Of a stretch of DNA of 64,000 nt, positions 1 through 8,657 are shown one piece after another (positions within the stretch are counted from its first letter, which is position 1; each line of letters starts with the position of its first letter). A program made the position numbers and the translations under genes. Source of the stretch: Tessaracoccus caeni. GTDB lineage: Bacteria; Actinomycetota; Actinomycetes; Propionibacteriales; Propionibacteriaceae. The notes beneath the pieces are model-generated. The model did not search any database, had not been told where the DNA came from, and saw nothing but the letters and a program-made list of their open reading frames with translations. The stretch spans positions 94,215 to 158,214 of the forward strand of contig NZ_JARGDO010000010.1 of the NCBI RefSeq assembly GCF_029211185.1, given 5' to 3'.

Positions 1-1
1 C

Positions 2-121
2 CGACGAGAAGGCCACCACGGTGACCGACGCGGCGGCTACTCCGACGATCGCCAACGCGATCCCCGCTACCGCAAAAAGAAGAGTCCCTTCGAGTTCCTC
101 GGAGACATCTTCGACTCCTGA
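2..121 (+). CDS. C-terminal end of an unknown basic protein (partial)
   Basis: An open frame enters from the left edge and stops at a TGA. The visible 39 residues are rich in Arg, Gly, Asp and Tyr and end in KKKSPFEFLGDIFDS. A charged low-complexity stretch followed by a short hydrophobic tail is typical of small actinobacterial zinc-ribbon or linker proteins, but no domain is visible. It is convergent with the polymerase fragment at 161-1222. It may be a chance frame; the conserved-looking tail is the only argument for it. Confidence 0.3.
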   Translation, partial: RREGHHGDRRGGYSDDRQRDPRYRKKKSPFEFLGDIFDS

Positions 122-160
122 GAGCTTCAGCACAGTCGTAGCTGCAGACGGTAGTCGGCC

Positions 161-1222
161 CTACGCCCGGACGATCATGAGCTCGTCCCAATGCGTTGTC
201 GCCCTGGGCGTCAGCAGTCCACGCTTCATCTGCCAGGCCGGGCCGGGCCGGAGACCGCCATAGCCGAGCCCGAGCACCTCTCGGCCGGCCTTCTTCTGCA
301 CCGCGTCCACGAGCGGCGCGATACTCGCATCCTCGTGGATGTGCCTGAACAGCTCGAGGGCCTGGTGCGCCTCAGCCGCGTGCAGATCCGTAAGCAGCAG
401 CCCGGCCCGCGCATACCGCGTTCCCTCCTGAATCTGCGGGAGCAGCAGATGTGCCGCTCGCGTCAGCATGACCGGATCTGCCGTCGGATAGGGGAGCGGC
501 ACCCGGACAGCCGGATAGTGCTGCTGCTCGTGCCAGTGACTCGTGCCGGCGAACGCCTGCACCGACTTCGCCACCTGGCAGTGCTTCACCAGGCGCGCCG
601 CGGCCTGCTGCGCATAGATCGAGAGTGCCTGCCGCATCCCCTCGATCGTGGTCACCTTCTCTGAGAAGGAACGCGACACGATCACCTCGTCTTTCTTCCC
701 CGTGCGATCCTCCTCCGGGCCGATGCACGCGACCCCGCGCAGCTCGAGCGCGGTGCGCATGACGACCACGGAAAAGCAGCGTCGGATCTGCGCAGGATCC
801 GCGGTGGCGAGATCCCACACGGAGGTGATGCCGTACCCTGCGAGCCGCCGCTCGAGGCGCCGCGCGATCCCCCAGACCTCCGAGACCGGCAGTCGGCGCA
901 TCAGCTGCTCGCGCCACGCCTCCCGCGTCGCCGGCCACACGCACACCCCTTCGAAGACCGGGATCTTCTTGGCCGCGCGGTTCGCGAGCTTCGCGAGGGT
1001 GCGGGTCGGCGCGATCCCGACGCAGACGGGCACGCCGACGAGCCGGCGCACCTCGTCTCTGATTGTGCGCCCGAGCACCGACATGGCCTCGGGATCGGCC
1101 GAAGTCCGACGATCCACCGCGGCGAACGCCTCGTCGATCGAATACACGTCGAGCTCGTGCGTGAAGCGCTCGAGCACCTCTACTGGTAGGTCCGATTGTT
1201 GAAGAGTGCACTTTTCATGCAC
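161..1222 (-). pseudogene. Y-family DNA polymerase (UmuC/ImpB type), N-terminus missing
   Basis: The product would be 353 residues, starting from a GTG. It carries the palm motif YSIDEAFA with the catalytic Asp-Glu pair near residue 30, followed by the thumb helix-hairpin-helix region (VSEVWGIARRLERRL) and the little-finger part. Family members are about 420 residues and begin with a Mg-binding Asp about 10 residues from the start. Here roughly the first 90 residues, including that Asp, are absent, and the first dozen residues (HEKCTLQQSDLP) do not look native. Without the first catalytic Asp, translesion synthesis is not expected. The break lies about 130 bp from the arsenic operon, so the gene was probably cut when that island arrived. 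Confidence 0.75.
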
Positions 1223-1327
1223 TGTTCGTCGATGATGCGGAGGTCACGCGCGAAGGGCGTTGGCAGCCCTGCCTGAGCACGGTAGGTGAACATCCGGTGA
1301 CAAAGCCGGCATGGGCTCGCGAACTGA

Positions 1328-1351
1328 TTCGATAGATGTCAATATAGAAGT
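1328..1351 (+). promoter_or_regulatory. Candidate promoter/ArsR operator of the ars operon
   Basis: The 130 bp between the polymerase remnant and trxB hold an AT-rich stretch, TTCGATAGATGTCAATATAG, immediately before the ATG of the first ars gene. It stands out from the GC-rich surroundings and would suit a -10 region and an ArsR-type operator. This is an inference from composition and position; no strict dyad is visible. Confidence 0.3.
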
Positions 1352-2326
1352 ATGTCGAATCAAGAAGTCGAACTGGTCATCGTCGGGTCCGGTCCCGCCG
1401 GATACACCGCGGCGGTCTACGCGGCCCGCGCGGGTCTTGCGCCGAACGTGATCGCGGGCTCGGTCACCGCGGGCGGTGCGCTGATGACGACGACCGAGGT
1501 GGAGAACTTCCCCGGCTTCGTCGATGGCGTGCAGGGGCCGGAGCTGATGGAGTCGATGCGGGCGCAGGCTGAGCGGTTCGGCGCTCGGATCGTCTACGAC
1601 GACGCGATTCGCCTCGAGCTCGACGGCGACGTGAAGACCCTCGAGACGGGTGCCGGGATGACGTACCGGGCGCGGGCGGTGATCCTGACGATGGGTTCCG
1701 CGTACCGCAAGCTCGGCCTCCCCGAGGAAGAGCGCCTGTCGGGGCACGGAGTGTCCTGGTGCGCGACCTGCGACGGGTTCTTCTTCCGCGACAAGGAGAT
1801 CGCCGTGATCGGTGGCGGGGATTCCGCGATGGAGGAGGCGCTGTTCCTCACCCGGTTCGCATCGAAAGTCACCGTCGTGCACCGCCGGGACGAGTTCCGA
1901 GCGTCGAGAATCATGGCACAGCGCGTGCTGGACGATCCGAAGATCGAGGTCGCCTGGAACAGCGAGGTCGCCGCGATCCTCGGCGACGAGCAGGTCACCG
2001 GGCTCACGCTGCGCGACACGATCACCGGGGCCGAGCGGAGGCTCGACGCGACGGGGGTGTTCGTCGCGATCGGGCACGACCCGCGCTCCGAGCTCGTGAC
2101 TGGGCAGGTCGACACCGACGCGGACGGGTACGTGCGGGTCGCGCACCCGTCGACGCGGACGAATCTGGCCGGGGTGTTCGCGGCCGGGGATCTCGTCGAC
2201 CACACGTATCGGCAGGCGATCACCGCCGCGGGCACCGGCTGCGCGGCCGCGCAGGACGCCCAGCACTACCTGTCGCACCTCGCACCCGCCACCGTTTCCG
2301 AGCCTGTTCTGGAGGTCTCCGTATGA
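1352..2326 (+). CDS. trxB: Thioredoxin reductase
   Basis: This is a 324-residue FAD/NADPH disulfide reductase that would regenerate thioredoxin. An N-terminal FAD-binding Rossmann motif ([17 protein letters not shown]) is followed by the redox-active CATC near residue 137, the NADPH motif [11 protein letters not shown] near residue 157 and a C-terminal FAD signature ([10 protein letters not shown]). The length is normal for the family. It is the first gene of a five-gene arsenic operon, and its TGA overlaps the ATG of trxA. Its place here suggests that it supplies electrons to arsenate reduction or repairs arsenite-oxidised thiols; the housekeeping trx genes would be elsewhere. Confidence 0.95.
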   Translation: MSNQEVELVIVGSGPAGYTAAVYAARAGLAPNVIAGSVTAGGALMTTTEVENFPGFVDGVQGPELMESMRAQAERFGARIVYDDAIRLELDGDVKTLETGAGMTYRARAVILTMGSAYRKLGLPEEERLSGHGVSWCATCDGFFFRDKEIAVIGGGDSAMEEALFLTRFASKVTVVHRRDEFRASRIMAQRVLDDPKIEVAWNSEVAAILGDEQVTGLTLRDTITGAERRLDATGVFVAIGHDPRSELVTGQVDTDADGYVRVAHPSTRTNLAGVFAAGDLVDHTYRQAITAAGTGCAAAQDAQHYLSHLAPATVSEPVLEVSV

Positions 2327-2649
2327 GCACCGTCACCCCCGTCACCGACGCCACCTTCCAGGCCGAGGTGCTCGAGTCCGAGCTGCCCGTCGTGGTCGAC
2401 ATCTGGGCGACCTGGTGCGGCCCGTGCAGGGCGATCGCCCCGATCCTGGACCAGCTCGCCGGCGAGTACGAGGGCCGGGTGAAGATCGTGAAGATCGACG
2501 CCGACCAGAACCCCGAGACCGTGACCGCGGCCGGCGTGACCTCGATCCCGACCCTCGGCTTCTACCGGAACGGGGAACGTGTCGACGTGCTGATCGGCGC
2601 GCACCCGAAACCCGTCTACATCGCGAAGATCGAGGAGCTGCTCGCATGA
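2323..2649 (+). CDS. trxA: Thioredoxin
   Basis: This is a 108-residue thioredoxin with the canonical active site WCGPC near residue 32 and the cis-Pro motif [12 protein letters not shown] near residue 75. It is a cytoplasmic disulfide carrier reduced by the TrxB encoded just upstream, with which it overlaps by four bases (ATGA). Its own stop overlaps the ATG of acr3 in the same way, so the three are translationally coupled. Placing trxB-trxA inside an ars operon suggests dedicated reductant supply for the arsenate reductases downstream. Confidence 0.95.
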   Translation: MSTVTPVTDATFQAEVLESELPVVVDIWATWCGPCRAIAPILDQLAGEYEGRVKIVKIDADQNPETVTAAGVTSIPTLGFYRNGERVDVLIGAHPKPVYIAKIEELLA

Positions 2650-3734
2650 CCAACACCCTGACCCGCACCACCCCGAAACGGCTCTCCACCCTCGACAAGT
2701 GGCTGCCGCTGTGGATCGGCCTCGCGATGGTCGCAGGGCTCCTGCTCGGCCGGTTCGTGCCGGCGCTCTCCGACGCGCTCTCGGCGATGGAGATCGGCGG
2801 GATCTCGATACCGATCGGGCTGGGCCTGCTGGTGATGATGTACCCGGTGCTCGCGAAGGTTCGCTACGACAAGGTCGCCGCCGTCACCGGAGACAAGAAG
2901 CTCCTGGTCTCCTCGCTCGTGCTGAACTGGCTCGTCGGCCCTGCGGTCATGTTCGCTCTCGCGTGGATCTTCCTGCCCGATCTGCCCGAGTACCGCACCG
3001 GCCTGATCATCGTGGGTCTCGCCCGCTGCATCGCCATGGTGGTCATCTGGAACGATCTCGCGTGCGGTGACCGTGAGGCGACTGCGGTGCTGGTCGCGAT
3101 CAACTCGGTGTTCCAAGTCGTCATGTTCTCAGTGCTGGGCTGGTTCTACCTGACCTTGCTGCCGGGCTGGCTGGGGCTGGATACACAAGGGCTGGAGATT
3201 TCGGTCTGGCAGATCGCATTGAACGTGCTCGTGTTCCTCGGCATCCCGCTCATCGCGGGCTTCGCCTCCCGCTTCATCGGCGAGAAGCGCAAGGGGCGCG
3301 ACTGGTACGAAGAGAAGTTCCTCCCGAAGATCGGCCCATGGGCGCTCTACGGGCTGCTGTTCACGATCGTGCTGCTGTTCGCACTGCAGGGCAACGCGGT
3401 GCTGGCGAAGCCTCTCGACGTGGCGCGCATCGCGCTGCCGCTGCTGGTCTACTTCGGCCTGATGTGGTTCGCGGGGCTGCTGCTCGGCAAGGGCATCGGC
3501 CTCGGCTACGCGCGGTCGACGACGCTGGCGTTCACCGCGGCGGGCAACAACTTCGAGCTCGCGATCGCCGTCGCCATCGGGACCTTCGGGGCCGCCTCCG
3601 GCCAGGCGCTGGCCGGCGTCGTGGGTCCGCTCATCGAGGTCCCTGTGCTCGTCGGCCTCGTCTACGTCTCCCTCTGGGCCGCCAGAGCCTGGTTCCGCAC
3701 GGATCCGTATACCGCTGAATCGAGGACGTCATGA
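2646..3734 (+). CDS. acr3: ACR3-family arsenite efflux permease
   Basis: This 362-residue integral membrane protein has about ten hydrophobic segments. It carries the ACR3 signature with the essential Cys in the fourth membrane helix (RCIAMVVIWNDLACGD, near residue 130) and the later motif AAGNNFELAIAVAIG near residue 297. It would export As(III), or Sb(III), as the thiol-free oxyanion, driven by the proton gradient. It is coupled by ATGA overlaps to trxA upstream and to the arsR-arsC fusion downstream. The length and motifs are normal, and this is clearly not the unrelated ArsB type. Confidence 0.95.
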   Translation: MTNTLTRTTPKRLSTLDKWLPLWIGLAMVAGLLLGRFVPALSDALSAMEIGGISIPIGLGLLVMMYPVLAKVRYDKVAAVTGDKKLLVSSLVLNWLVGPAVMFALAWIFLPDLPEYRTGLIIVGLARCIAMVVIWNDLACGDREATAVLVAINSVFQVVMFSVLGWFYLTLLPGWLGLDTQGLEISVWQIALNVLVFLGIPLIAGFASRFIGEKRKGRDWYEEKFLPKIGPWALYGLLFTIVLLFALQGNAVLAKPLDVARIALPLLVYFGLMWFAGLLLGKGIGLGYARSTTLAFTAAGNNFELAIAVAIGTFGAASGQALAGVVGPLIEVPVLVGLVYVSLWAARAWFRTDPYTAESRTS

Positions 3735-4735
3735 CCGACGCTGCCACCATCCCCGACGCCGAGGCATGCTCGCCGTCGACGACCCACGCAATCGGCGCGG
3801 AGGCGGCGAGCACGGTCGCCAGTGCTCTGAAGGCGCTGGCGGACCCGCTGCGGCTGCGGATGCTCTCCGCGATCGCGGCCGACCCGCGCGGCGAGTCCTG
3901 CGTGTGCGACCTCGCCGAGCTGGCAGAGGTCTCCCAGCCGACGGTCTCGCACCACCTGAAGGTGCTCAAGGAGACCGGGATGCTGGCCTCCGAGCGGCGC
4001 GGCACCTGGGTCTGGTACCGCATCGCGCCGGGCAAGCAGCGCGCCGTCGCGTCCCTCCTCGACGCGTTCGCTCCCGCCGCGGCCGTCACCGACGAACCCG
4101 AAGACGCCGCAGCACGGGCCGAGGCCCTGCAGCAGATGGACGCCCGCGTGACCCGCCTCGCCGAAGAGCTCGCGGACGAGCTCACCGGGCTGAACCGGGA
4201 CCTCGTGATCGCGATCGTGCGCGAGTCCTACGCCGGCCTGGTGCGTTCAGCGAAGCTGACGGCGCACATGATCCCGCTGACCGAACGGTTCGCCCGGCAG
4301 CGCCTCGCCGACCTGGCCAGGGACCGCTCGGCCGGGGTGCCGCAGGTGCTGTTTGTGTGCGTGCAGAACGCGGGCCGCTCCCAGCTCGCCGCCGCGATCG
4401 TCAACCAGCTCGCAGGCGGTGCCGTGATCGCCCGCTCAGCAGGCTCCGCCCCTGCCTCGGACATGCACCCGCACGTGCGCTCCCTGCTCACGGAGATCGA
4501 GGGCGAGCAGGAAGCCGAGACGGCGTTCCCGAAGCCGCTCACCGACGACGCCGTGCGCGCGGCCGACGTGGTGGTCACCATGGGCTGCGGCGACGTCTGC
4601 CCGATCATCCCCGGCGTCCGCTACGAGGACTGGGCCGTGGGCGACCCGGCTCTCGCTTCCCCGGACGGGGTCGACGCGATCCGCCACGATATCGAGGGCC
4701 GCGTCCGCGAGCTCCTCGCCACGCTCACCGACTGA
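3731..4735 (+). CDS. ArsR repressor fused to an ArsC-type arsenate reductase
   Basis: The product is a 334-residue two-domain protein. Residues about 20-105 form an ArsR winged helix with the metal-site motif CVCDLAEL and recognition helix SQPTVSHHLKVLKETG. A three-helix linker spans residues about 125-195. Residues about 200-330 are a low-molecular-weight phosphatase fold with the P-loop VCVQNAGRSQLA and a later MGCGDVCP loop carrying the resolving cysteines. It should sense As(III) and repress the operon, and may also reduce arsenate. The ATG overlaps the acr3 stop. Such fusions are known in actinobacteria. It lies inside the operon rather than at its head, so autoregulation through the trxB promoter is inferred. 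Confidence 0.92.
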   Translation: MTDAATIPDAEACSPSTTHAIGAEAASTVASALKALADPLRLRMLSAIAADPRGESCVCDLAELAEVSQPTVSHHLKVLKETGMLASERRGTWVWYRIAPGKQRAVASLLDAFAPAAAVTDEPEDAAARAEALQQMDARVTRLAEELADELTGLNRDLVIAIVRESYAGLVRSAKLTAHMIPLTERFARQRLADLARDRSAGVPQVLFVCVQNAGRSQLAAAIVNQLAGGAVIARSAGSAPASDMHPHVRSLLTEIEGEQEAETAFPKPLTDDAVRAADVVVTMGCGDVCPIIPGVRYEDWAVGDPALASPDGVDAIRHDIEGRVRELLATLTD

Positions 4736-4751
4736 ACGAAAGCGAACAACA

Positions 4752-5156
4752 ATGACTGACCAGAAGCCTTCCGTCCTCTTCGTCTGCGTCCACAACGCCG
4801 GGCGCTCCCAGATGGCCGCCGGCTGGCTCCGCGAGCTCGCAGGCGACCGCGTCGAGGTCCGCTCCGCCGGATCCATACCCGCCGACCAGATCAACTCCGT
4901 CGCCGTCGAGGCGATGCGCGAAGTCGGCATCGACATCACCGCCGAACAGCCGAAAGTGCTCACCACCGAAGCGGTGCAGGACTCCGACGTGGTGATCACC
5001 ATGGGCTGCGGCGACGCGTGCCCGTTCTTCCCCGGCAAGCGCTACGAGGACTGGAAGCTCGACGACCCGGCCGGACAGGGCATCGATGCCGTGCGCCCGA
5101 TCCGGGACGAGATCAAAGGTCGCGTCGAAACGCTGCTGGCGGAACTGCTCGTCTGA
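4752..5156 (+). CDS. arsC: Arsenate reductase, LMW-phosphatase type
   Basis: The 134-residue protein begins almost at once with the P-loop VCVHNAGRSQMAAGW (nucleophilic Cys near residue 13) and carries MGCGDACPFFPGKRYEDW near residue 83, where the resolving Cys lies. This is the thioredoxin- or mycothiol-dependent ArsC class that reduces As(V) to As(III) for export by Acr3. Its ATG lies 14 bp after the fusion gene, which contains a second copy of the same domain. It is the last gene of the operon and is followed by a hairpin terminator. Confidence 0.93.
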   Translation: MTDQKPSVLFVCVHNAGRSQMAAGWLRELAGDRVEVRSAGSIPADQINSVAVEAMREVGIDITAEQPKVLTTEAVQDSDVVITMGCGDACPFFPGKRYEDWKLDDPAGQGIDAVRPIRDEIKGRVETLLAELLV

Positions 5157-5182
5157 GGGACTGCGAGGGACTGCGAGCACGG

Positions 5183-5212
5183 GAGGGGCAGCGGCCAATG
5201 GCCCTGCCTCTC
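5183..5212. terminator. Hairpin terminator between convergent metal operons
   Basis: An inverted repeat of about 13 bp with one bulged base and an AAT loop (GAGGGGCAG-GGCC-AAT-GGCC-CTGCCTCTC) lies 27 bp past arsC and 90 bp before the end of the leftward metal operon. Its position between convergent transcription units suggests a bidirectional terminator. No clear U-tract is present, as is common in high-GC actinobacteria. Confidence 0.6.
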
Positions 5213-5302
5213 CGCTGTGTTTCCGGGTTTCCTGGTCCCTGCGGCGAACACCGATGTGCCGTGAGGCGTGCGCCATCGATCGCGCTACAGCCCGTTCTTG
5301 CT

Positions 5303-5611
5303 CTACCGGGACGCGCCTCGCAGCGCTGCTTCGATCTGCTCCTGCGTAGGCGCTCCGGCGAACCCGTTCCTCGTCGCATAGACGCGGCACGCGAGCGAGC
5401 GGACCGGTGCTGTCGGGAACAGGTCGACGCCGTCGACGAGGATCGTGGGCGAGCCTCCGAACCGGGTGCTTACCGCCTCGGCCTCGGTCCGGATCGTGAC
5501 CAGCTCGACAGGCACGGCCCTGAATCCAAGAGCGTCCAGTGCTGCGCGCGCGTTGGCTTCGGCCACGTCCGTGTTCGGGCAACCGACAATGTGCAGCAGC
5601 TCGACCTTCAT
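5303..5611 (-). CDS. Small thioredoxin-fold protein of the metal operon
   Basis: The 102-residue protein begins with a beta strand and CPNT (VELLHIVGCPNTDVAEA), where a thioredoxin CxxC would sit but with only one Cys. It continues with GGSPTILVDGVDLF, the cis-Pro loop of thioredoxin-like folds, and has a lone Cys near residue 76. Similar proteins are often annotated as alkylmercury-lyase-like or glutaredoxin-like. It is the last gene of the cmtR-ATPase-lspA operon, and its ATG overlaps the lspA stop. A role in metal or thiol handling is inferred only from position and fold. Confidence 0.7.
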   Translation of the reverse strand: MKVELLHIVGCPNTDVAEANARAALDALGFRAVPVELVTIRTEAEAVSTRFGGSPTILVDGVDLFPTAPVRSLACRVYATRNGFAGAPTQEQIEAALRGASR

Positions 5612-6162
5612 GCGGCATCCTCGAATCGCGCGTCGTTCGACGCCCGGTCCGGGCCTGGCGGGAGAAGGATCAGGCAGAGCAGGCCGACACCGGCGACGAC
5701 GAAGACATCGGCGACGTTCCCGACGAACAGGTCGCCGTAGGCGAGGAAGTCCGTGACCTGCCCCTGTCCGAAGGAGGGCGGGTTCAGGAGCCGGTCGACG
5801 AGGTTGCCGACCGCGCCGCCGAGGACCAGGCCCAACGCGGCACCCCACCGCGCGCCACGCAGCCGCACAGCGAACACAACTACCGCGATGCTGGCGAGGA
5901 GGCCGACGAGGGTGAAGATCCAGGTGGACCCGGAGCCGAGCGAGAACGCGGCTCCGGGGTTGTAGACCAGGGACAGGCCGAACAGGTCGCCGACCAGCGG
6001 GATCCGCTCGCCCTGCGTCAGCTGCGCTACGGCGAGGGCTTTCGAGCCCTGGTCTACGACGAGGGCGAGCACGGCGACGACGAGCGTGAGGCCGAGCGCC
6101 CGCCTGCTCCTCGTGGATGCTCCGCCCGTCGACTCGACGACAACGGCGTCCTGCGGGGTCAC
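5608..6162 (-). CDS. lspA: Lipoprotein signal peptidase II
   Basis: The 184-residue protein has four hydrophobic segments and the two aspartic-protease motifs of the family: VDQGSKALA near residue 38, with GAVGNLVDRLL near residue 115 and FNVAD-like VGNVADVFVV near residue 148. It starts with a GTG that overlaps the ATPase stop (GTGA). A second LspA inside a heavy-metal operon recalls the signal-peptidase partner of Pb(II) efflux ATPases in pbr systems. It would act in the cytoplasmic membrane; its specific substrate here is unknown. Confidence 0.9.
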   Translation of the reverse strand: MTPQDAVVVESTGGASTRSRRALGLTLVVAVLALVVDQGSKALAVAQLTQGERIPLVGDLFGLSLVYNPGAAFSLGSGSTWIFTLVGLLASIAVVVFAVRLRGARWGAALGLVLGGAVGNLVDRLLNPPSFGQGQVTDFLAYGDLFVGNVADVFVVAGVGLLCLILLPPGPDRASNDARFEDAA

Positions 6163-8066
6163 GCGGCGCTCTTCCGAGTTCGGGCTGCGCGCAGGCCGTT
6201 GAGGATCACGATGACCTCTGCGATCTCGTGCACGAGCACCACCGCGGCGAGACCCAGGACACCGAACAGTGCCAACGGGAGCAGTGCGGTGATGATCAGC
6301 AGCGACAGGATGATGTTCTGGTTGATGATGTGCCGTCCCCGACGGGCGTGATCGAACGCACGCGGCAGCAGTCTCAGGTCGTGGCCGGTGAACGCGACGT
6401 CGGCCGACTCGATCGCCGCATCCGAACCCGACGCGCCCATCGCGATGCCGATGTCCGCGGCGGCGAGGGCGGGAGCGTCGTTGATGCCGTCGCCGATCAT
6501 CGCCACAGGCCCCTTCTCGCCGAGTTCTGCGATCGCGGCGGCCTTGTCCTCCGGGCGCAGCTCGGCACGCACGTCGCCGATCCCGGCTTGGGCGGCGAGG
6601 GCGCGGGCGGTGCGAGCGTTGTCGCCGGTGAGCATGGTGACCCCGACGCCCTGTGCAGCGAGGGTGCGGACGACCTCGGGGACCTCGGGGCGCAGCTCGT
6701 CGCGGACGCCAATCGCGGCGACCGGCGTGCTGTCGCGGTGGACGATGACGACCGTCATGCCCTGCTCCTCCAGGCCCGCGACCCGGTCGTCGAGGGTCCC
6801 GGCGTCGAGCCAGCGGGGACTGCCGACCGTGATCCGCGCGCCATCGAGCTCGCCTTCGATGCCGTGCCCGGCCTGCTCGGTCACGCCCTCGGCGGCGGGA
6901 GTGCCCGGCGCAGCGGCGGTGATCGCGGCGGCGAGGGGGTGGGTGCTGTGCTGCTCCAGCGCGGCCGCCCACGCCAGCGCCTGTTCCTCGGTGATGCCGT
7001 CGGCGGTGAGGACTGCGGTGACGGCGGGCTCGTTGCGGGTCAGGGTGCCGGTCTTGTCGACGGCGACGTGGCGGATCACGCCGAAGCGCTCGAAGGCCGC
7101 GCCGGACTTGATGATCACGCCGAACTTGCTCGCCGACCCGATCGCAGCCACCACCGTCAACGGGACCGAGATCGCCAGCGCACACGGCGACGCCGCGACC
7201 AGCACGACGAGGGCGCGGGTGATCCACAGCTCCGGGTCGCCGAACAACGACCCGATCACCGCCACCAGGGCGGCGAGGATGAGCACGCCGGGAACGAGGG
7301 GGCGGGCGATGCGGTCGGCGAGGCGAGCGCGGTCGCCCTTCTCCGCCTGAGCCTTCTCCACCAGGTCGACGATCGTGGTCAGCGAGTTGTCGGTGCCCGC
7401 CGCGGTCGTCTCGACCTCGAGCGCCCCAGCGGTGTTGATCGCGCCCGCGGAGACGGCGTCGCCGGGCTCGACCTCGACCGGAATCGACTCCCCCGTGATC
7501 GCGGACGTATCCAGGCTAGAGCATCCCGTGCGGACGATGCCGTCGGTCGCGATCCGCTCACCCGGCCGCACCAGCATCAGCTGACCGACAGCCAGGTCCT
7601 TCGCCGGGACCTCGACCGATGCTCCGTCGCGGCGGATGGTCGCGGTCTCCGGGACGAGCTTGAGCAGCGCCCGCAGCCCGCCGCGGGCACGGTCCATGGC
7701 CTTGTCCTCCAGCGCCTCAGCGATCGAGTACAGGAACGCCAGGGCGGCGGCCTCCTCGACATACCCGAGGATCACCGCGCCGACCGCGCTGATCGTCATC
7801 AGCAGGCCGATGCCGAGCTTGCCCTTGAACAGCTTCCGGATCGCGCCGGGGGTGAACGTCGACGCGCCTAGTAACAGGCCGATCCAGAACGCCACCAGCG
7901 CCGGGAACTCGAGCCCGGACCACTCCAGGACGAGGCCGATCAGGAAGGCCACGCCGGAGAAGACCGGGACCATGATCCCGCGGTCCCGCCACCAGGGGCG
8001 CTTCGCCTCCTCGGCCTCCTCGCCGACCCGGGTCTCCGGCTCGTCGCAGCCGCACGCCGCGCTCAC
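6159..8066 (-). CDS. Heavy-metal P1B-type ATPase with SPC motif
   Basis: This 635-residue efflux ATPase starts from a GTG overlapping the cmtR stop. After a short Cys-containing N-terminus (ACGCDEP) it shows the phosphatase motif TGES, a membrane metal site SPCALAI instead of the usual CPC, the phosphorylation motif DKTGTLT, the nucleotide motif near HPLA and MIGDGINDAPAL. The last helix carries HEIAEVIVILNG. SPC plus a His-Glu in the last helix is characteristic of P1B-4-like pumps, whose substrates include Zn, Co, Cd and Pb; the CmtR-like regulator argues for Cd/Pb. No N-terminal HMA domain is present. Confidence 0.92.
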   Translation of the reverse strand: MSAACGCDEPETRVGEEAEEAKRPWWRDRGIMVPVFSGVAFLIGLVLEWSGLEFPALVAFWIGLLLGASTFTPGAIRKLFKGKLGIGLLMTISAVGAVILGYVEEAAALAFLYSIAEALEDKAMDRARGGLRALLKLVPETATIRRDGASVEVPAKDLAVGQLMLVRPGERIATDGIVRTGCSSLDTSAITGESIPVEVEPGDAVSAGAINTAGALEVETTAAGTDNSLTTIVDLVEKAQAEKGDRARLADRIARPLVPGVLILAALVAVIGSLFGDPELWITRALVVLVAASPCALAISVPLTVVAAIGSASKFGVIIKSGAAFERFGVIRHVAVDKTGTLTRNEPAVTAVLTADGITEEQALAWAAALEQHSTHPLAAAITAAAPGTPAAEGVTEQAGHGIEGELDGARITVGSPRWLDAGTLDDRVAGLEEQGMTVVIVHRDSTPVAAIGVRDELRPEVPEVVRTLAAQGVGVTMLTGDNARTARALAAQAGIGDVRAELRPEDKAAAIAELGEKGPVAMIGDGINDAPALAAADIGIAMGASGSDAAIESADVAFTGHDLRLLPRAFDHARRGRHIINQNIILSLLIITALLPLALFGVLGLAAVVLVHEIAEVIVILNGLRAARTRKSAA

Positions 8067-8422
8067 GCGCCCGCTCCCGTCCCACAGCAGCCCGGCACCG
8101 TGCACTCGGCGTCCATGCACGGCGCGTGCTCGTCCACGGCCAGCGTCACGTCCACCAGCGCCGTGAGCGCCGCCGCGAGGTGCGGGTCGGCGATCTCGTA
8201 GCGCGTCTGCCGACCCTCGGGCTCGGCGACTACGATCCCGCAGTCGCGAAGACAGGTCAGATGGTTCGACACGTTGGAGCGCGTCAGCTCCAACTCGCGC
8301 GAGAGCACGGCCGGGTAGCTCGGGCCGTCCAGCAGGGTCATCAGGATCCGGGAGCGCGTCGGGTCCGCCATGGCCCGGCCCAGCCGGTTCATGACGTCGA
8401 GACGCGAAGCAATAGTCAGCAT
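8063..8422 (-). CDS. cmtR: CmtR-like ArsR-family metal-sensing repressor
   Basis: The 119-residue winged-helix protein closely matches the Mycobacterium CmtR pattern: ALADPTR-like AMADPTRSRILMTLLDG, the recognition helix LTRSNVSNHLTCLRDCG and a C-terminal APC. The Cys pair in HLTCLRDC and the single Cys in DEHAPC correspond to the three CmtR ligands for Cd(II)/Pb(II). Extra Cys residues near the C-terminus (CMDAECTVPGCC) could bind more metal. It heads the leftward operon, overlaps the ATPase gene, and has a repeated operator directly before its ATG. Confidence 0.92.
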   Translation of the reverse strand: MLTIASRLDVMNRLGRAMADPTRSRILMTLLDGPSYPAVLSRELELTRSNVSNHLTCLRDCGIVVAEPEGRQTRYEIADPHLAAALTALVDVTLAVDEHAPCMDAECTVPGCCGTGAGA

Positions 8423-8453
8423 GCACTGAACTATACAGCAAGCACTGAACTAT
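8423..8453. promoter_or_regulatory. CmtR operator: two direct 12-bp repeats
   Basis: The motif GCACTGAACTAT occurs twice in the same orientation, at 8423-8434 and 8442-8453, with a 19-bp period. The copies abut the cmtR start codon. Two face-spaced copies next to a metal-sensing repressor gene suggest its autoregulatory operator and the core promoter (ATAGTTCA on the coding strand). The binding assignment is inference. Confidence 0.6.
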
Positions 8454-8657
8454 TGTCGATGATGGCGAACCATGCACCCGCGACCCAGCAGCGGCACTCC
8501 CGCCCCCGCGGAGCCCTCACGACACCCGCACCGGCGGGCGCGGTACAGTCGCAGAGGAGGCAGTTCCTCGAACATCCACCCGCACCCACACCAAAACGAC
8601 GGCACGGGCGGAAGTTCCCGCCAAAACCGTCAATATTCACCGGAACATCTAGGTTTT

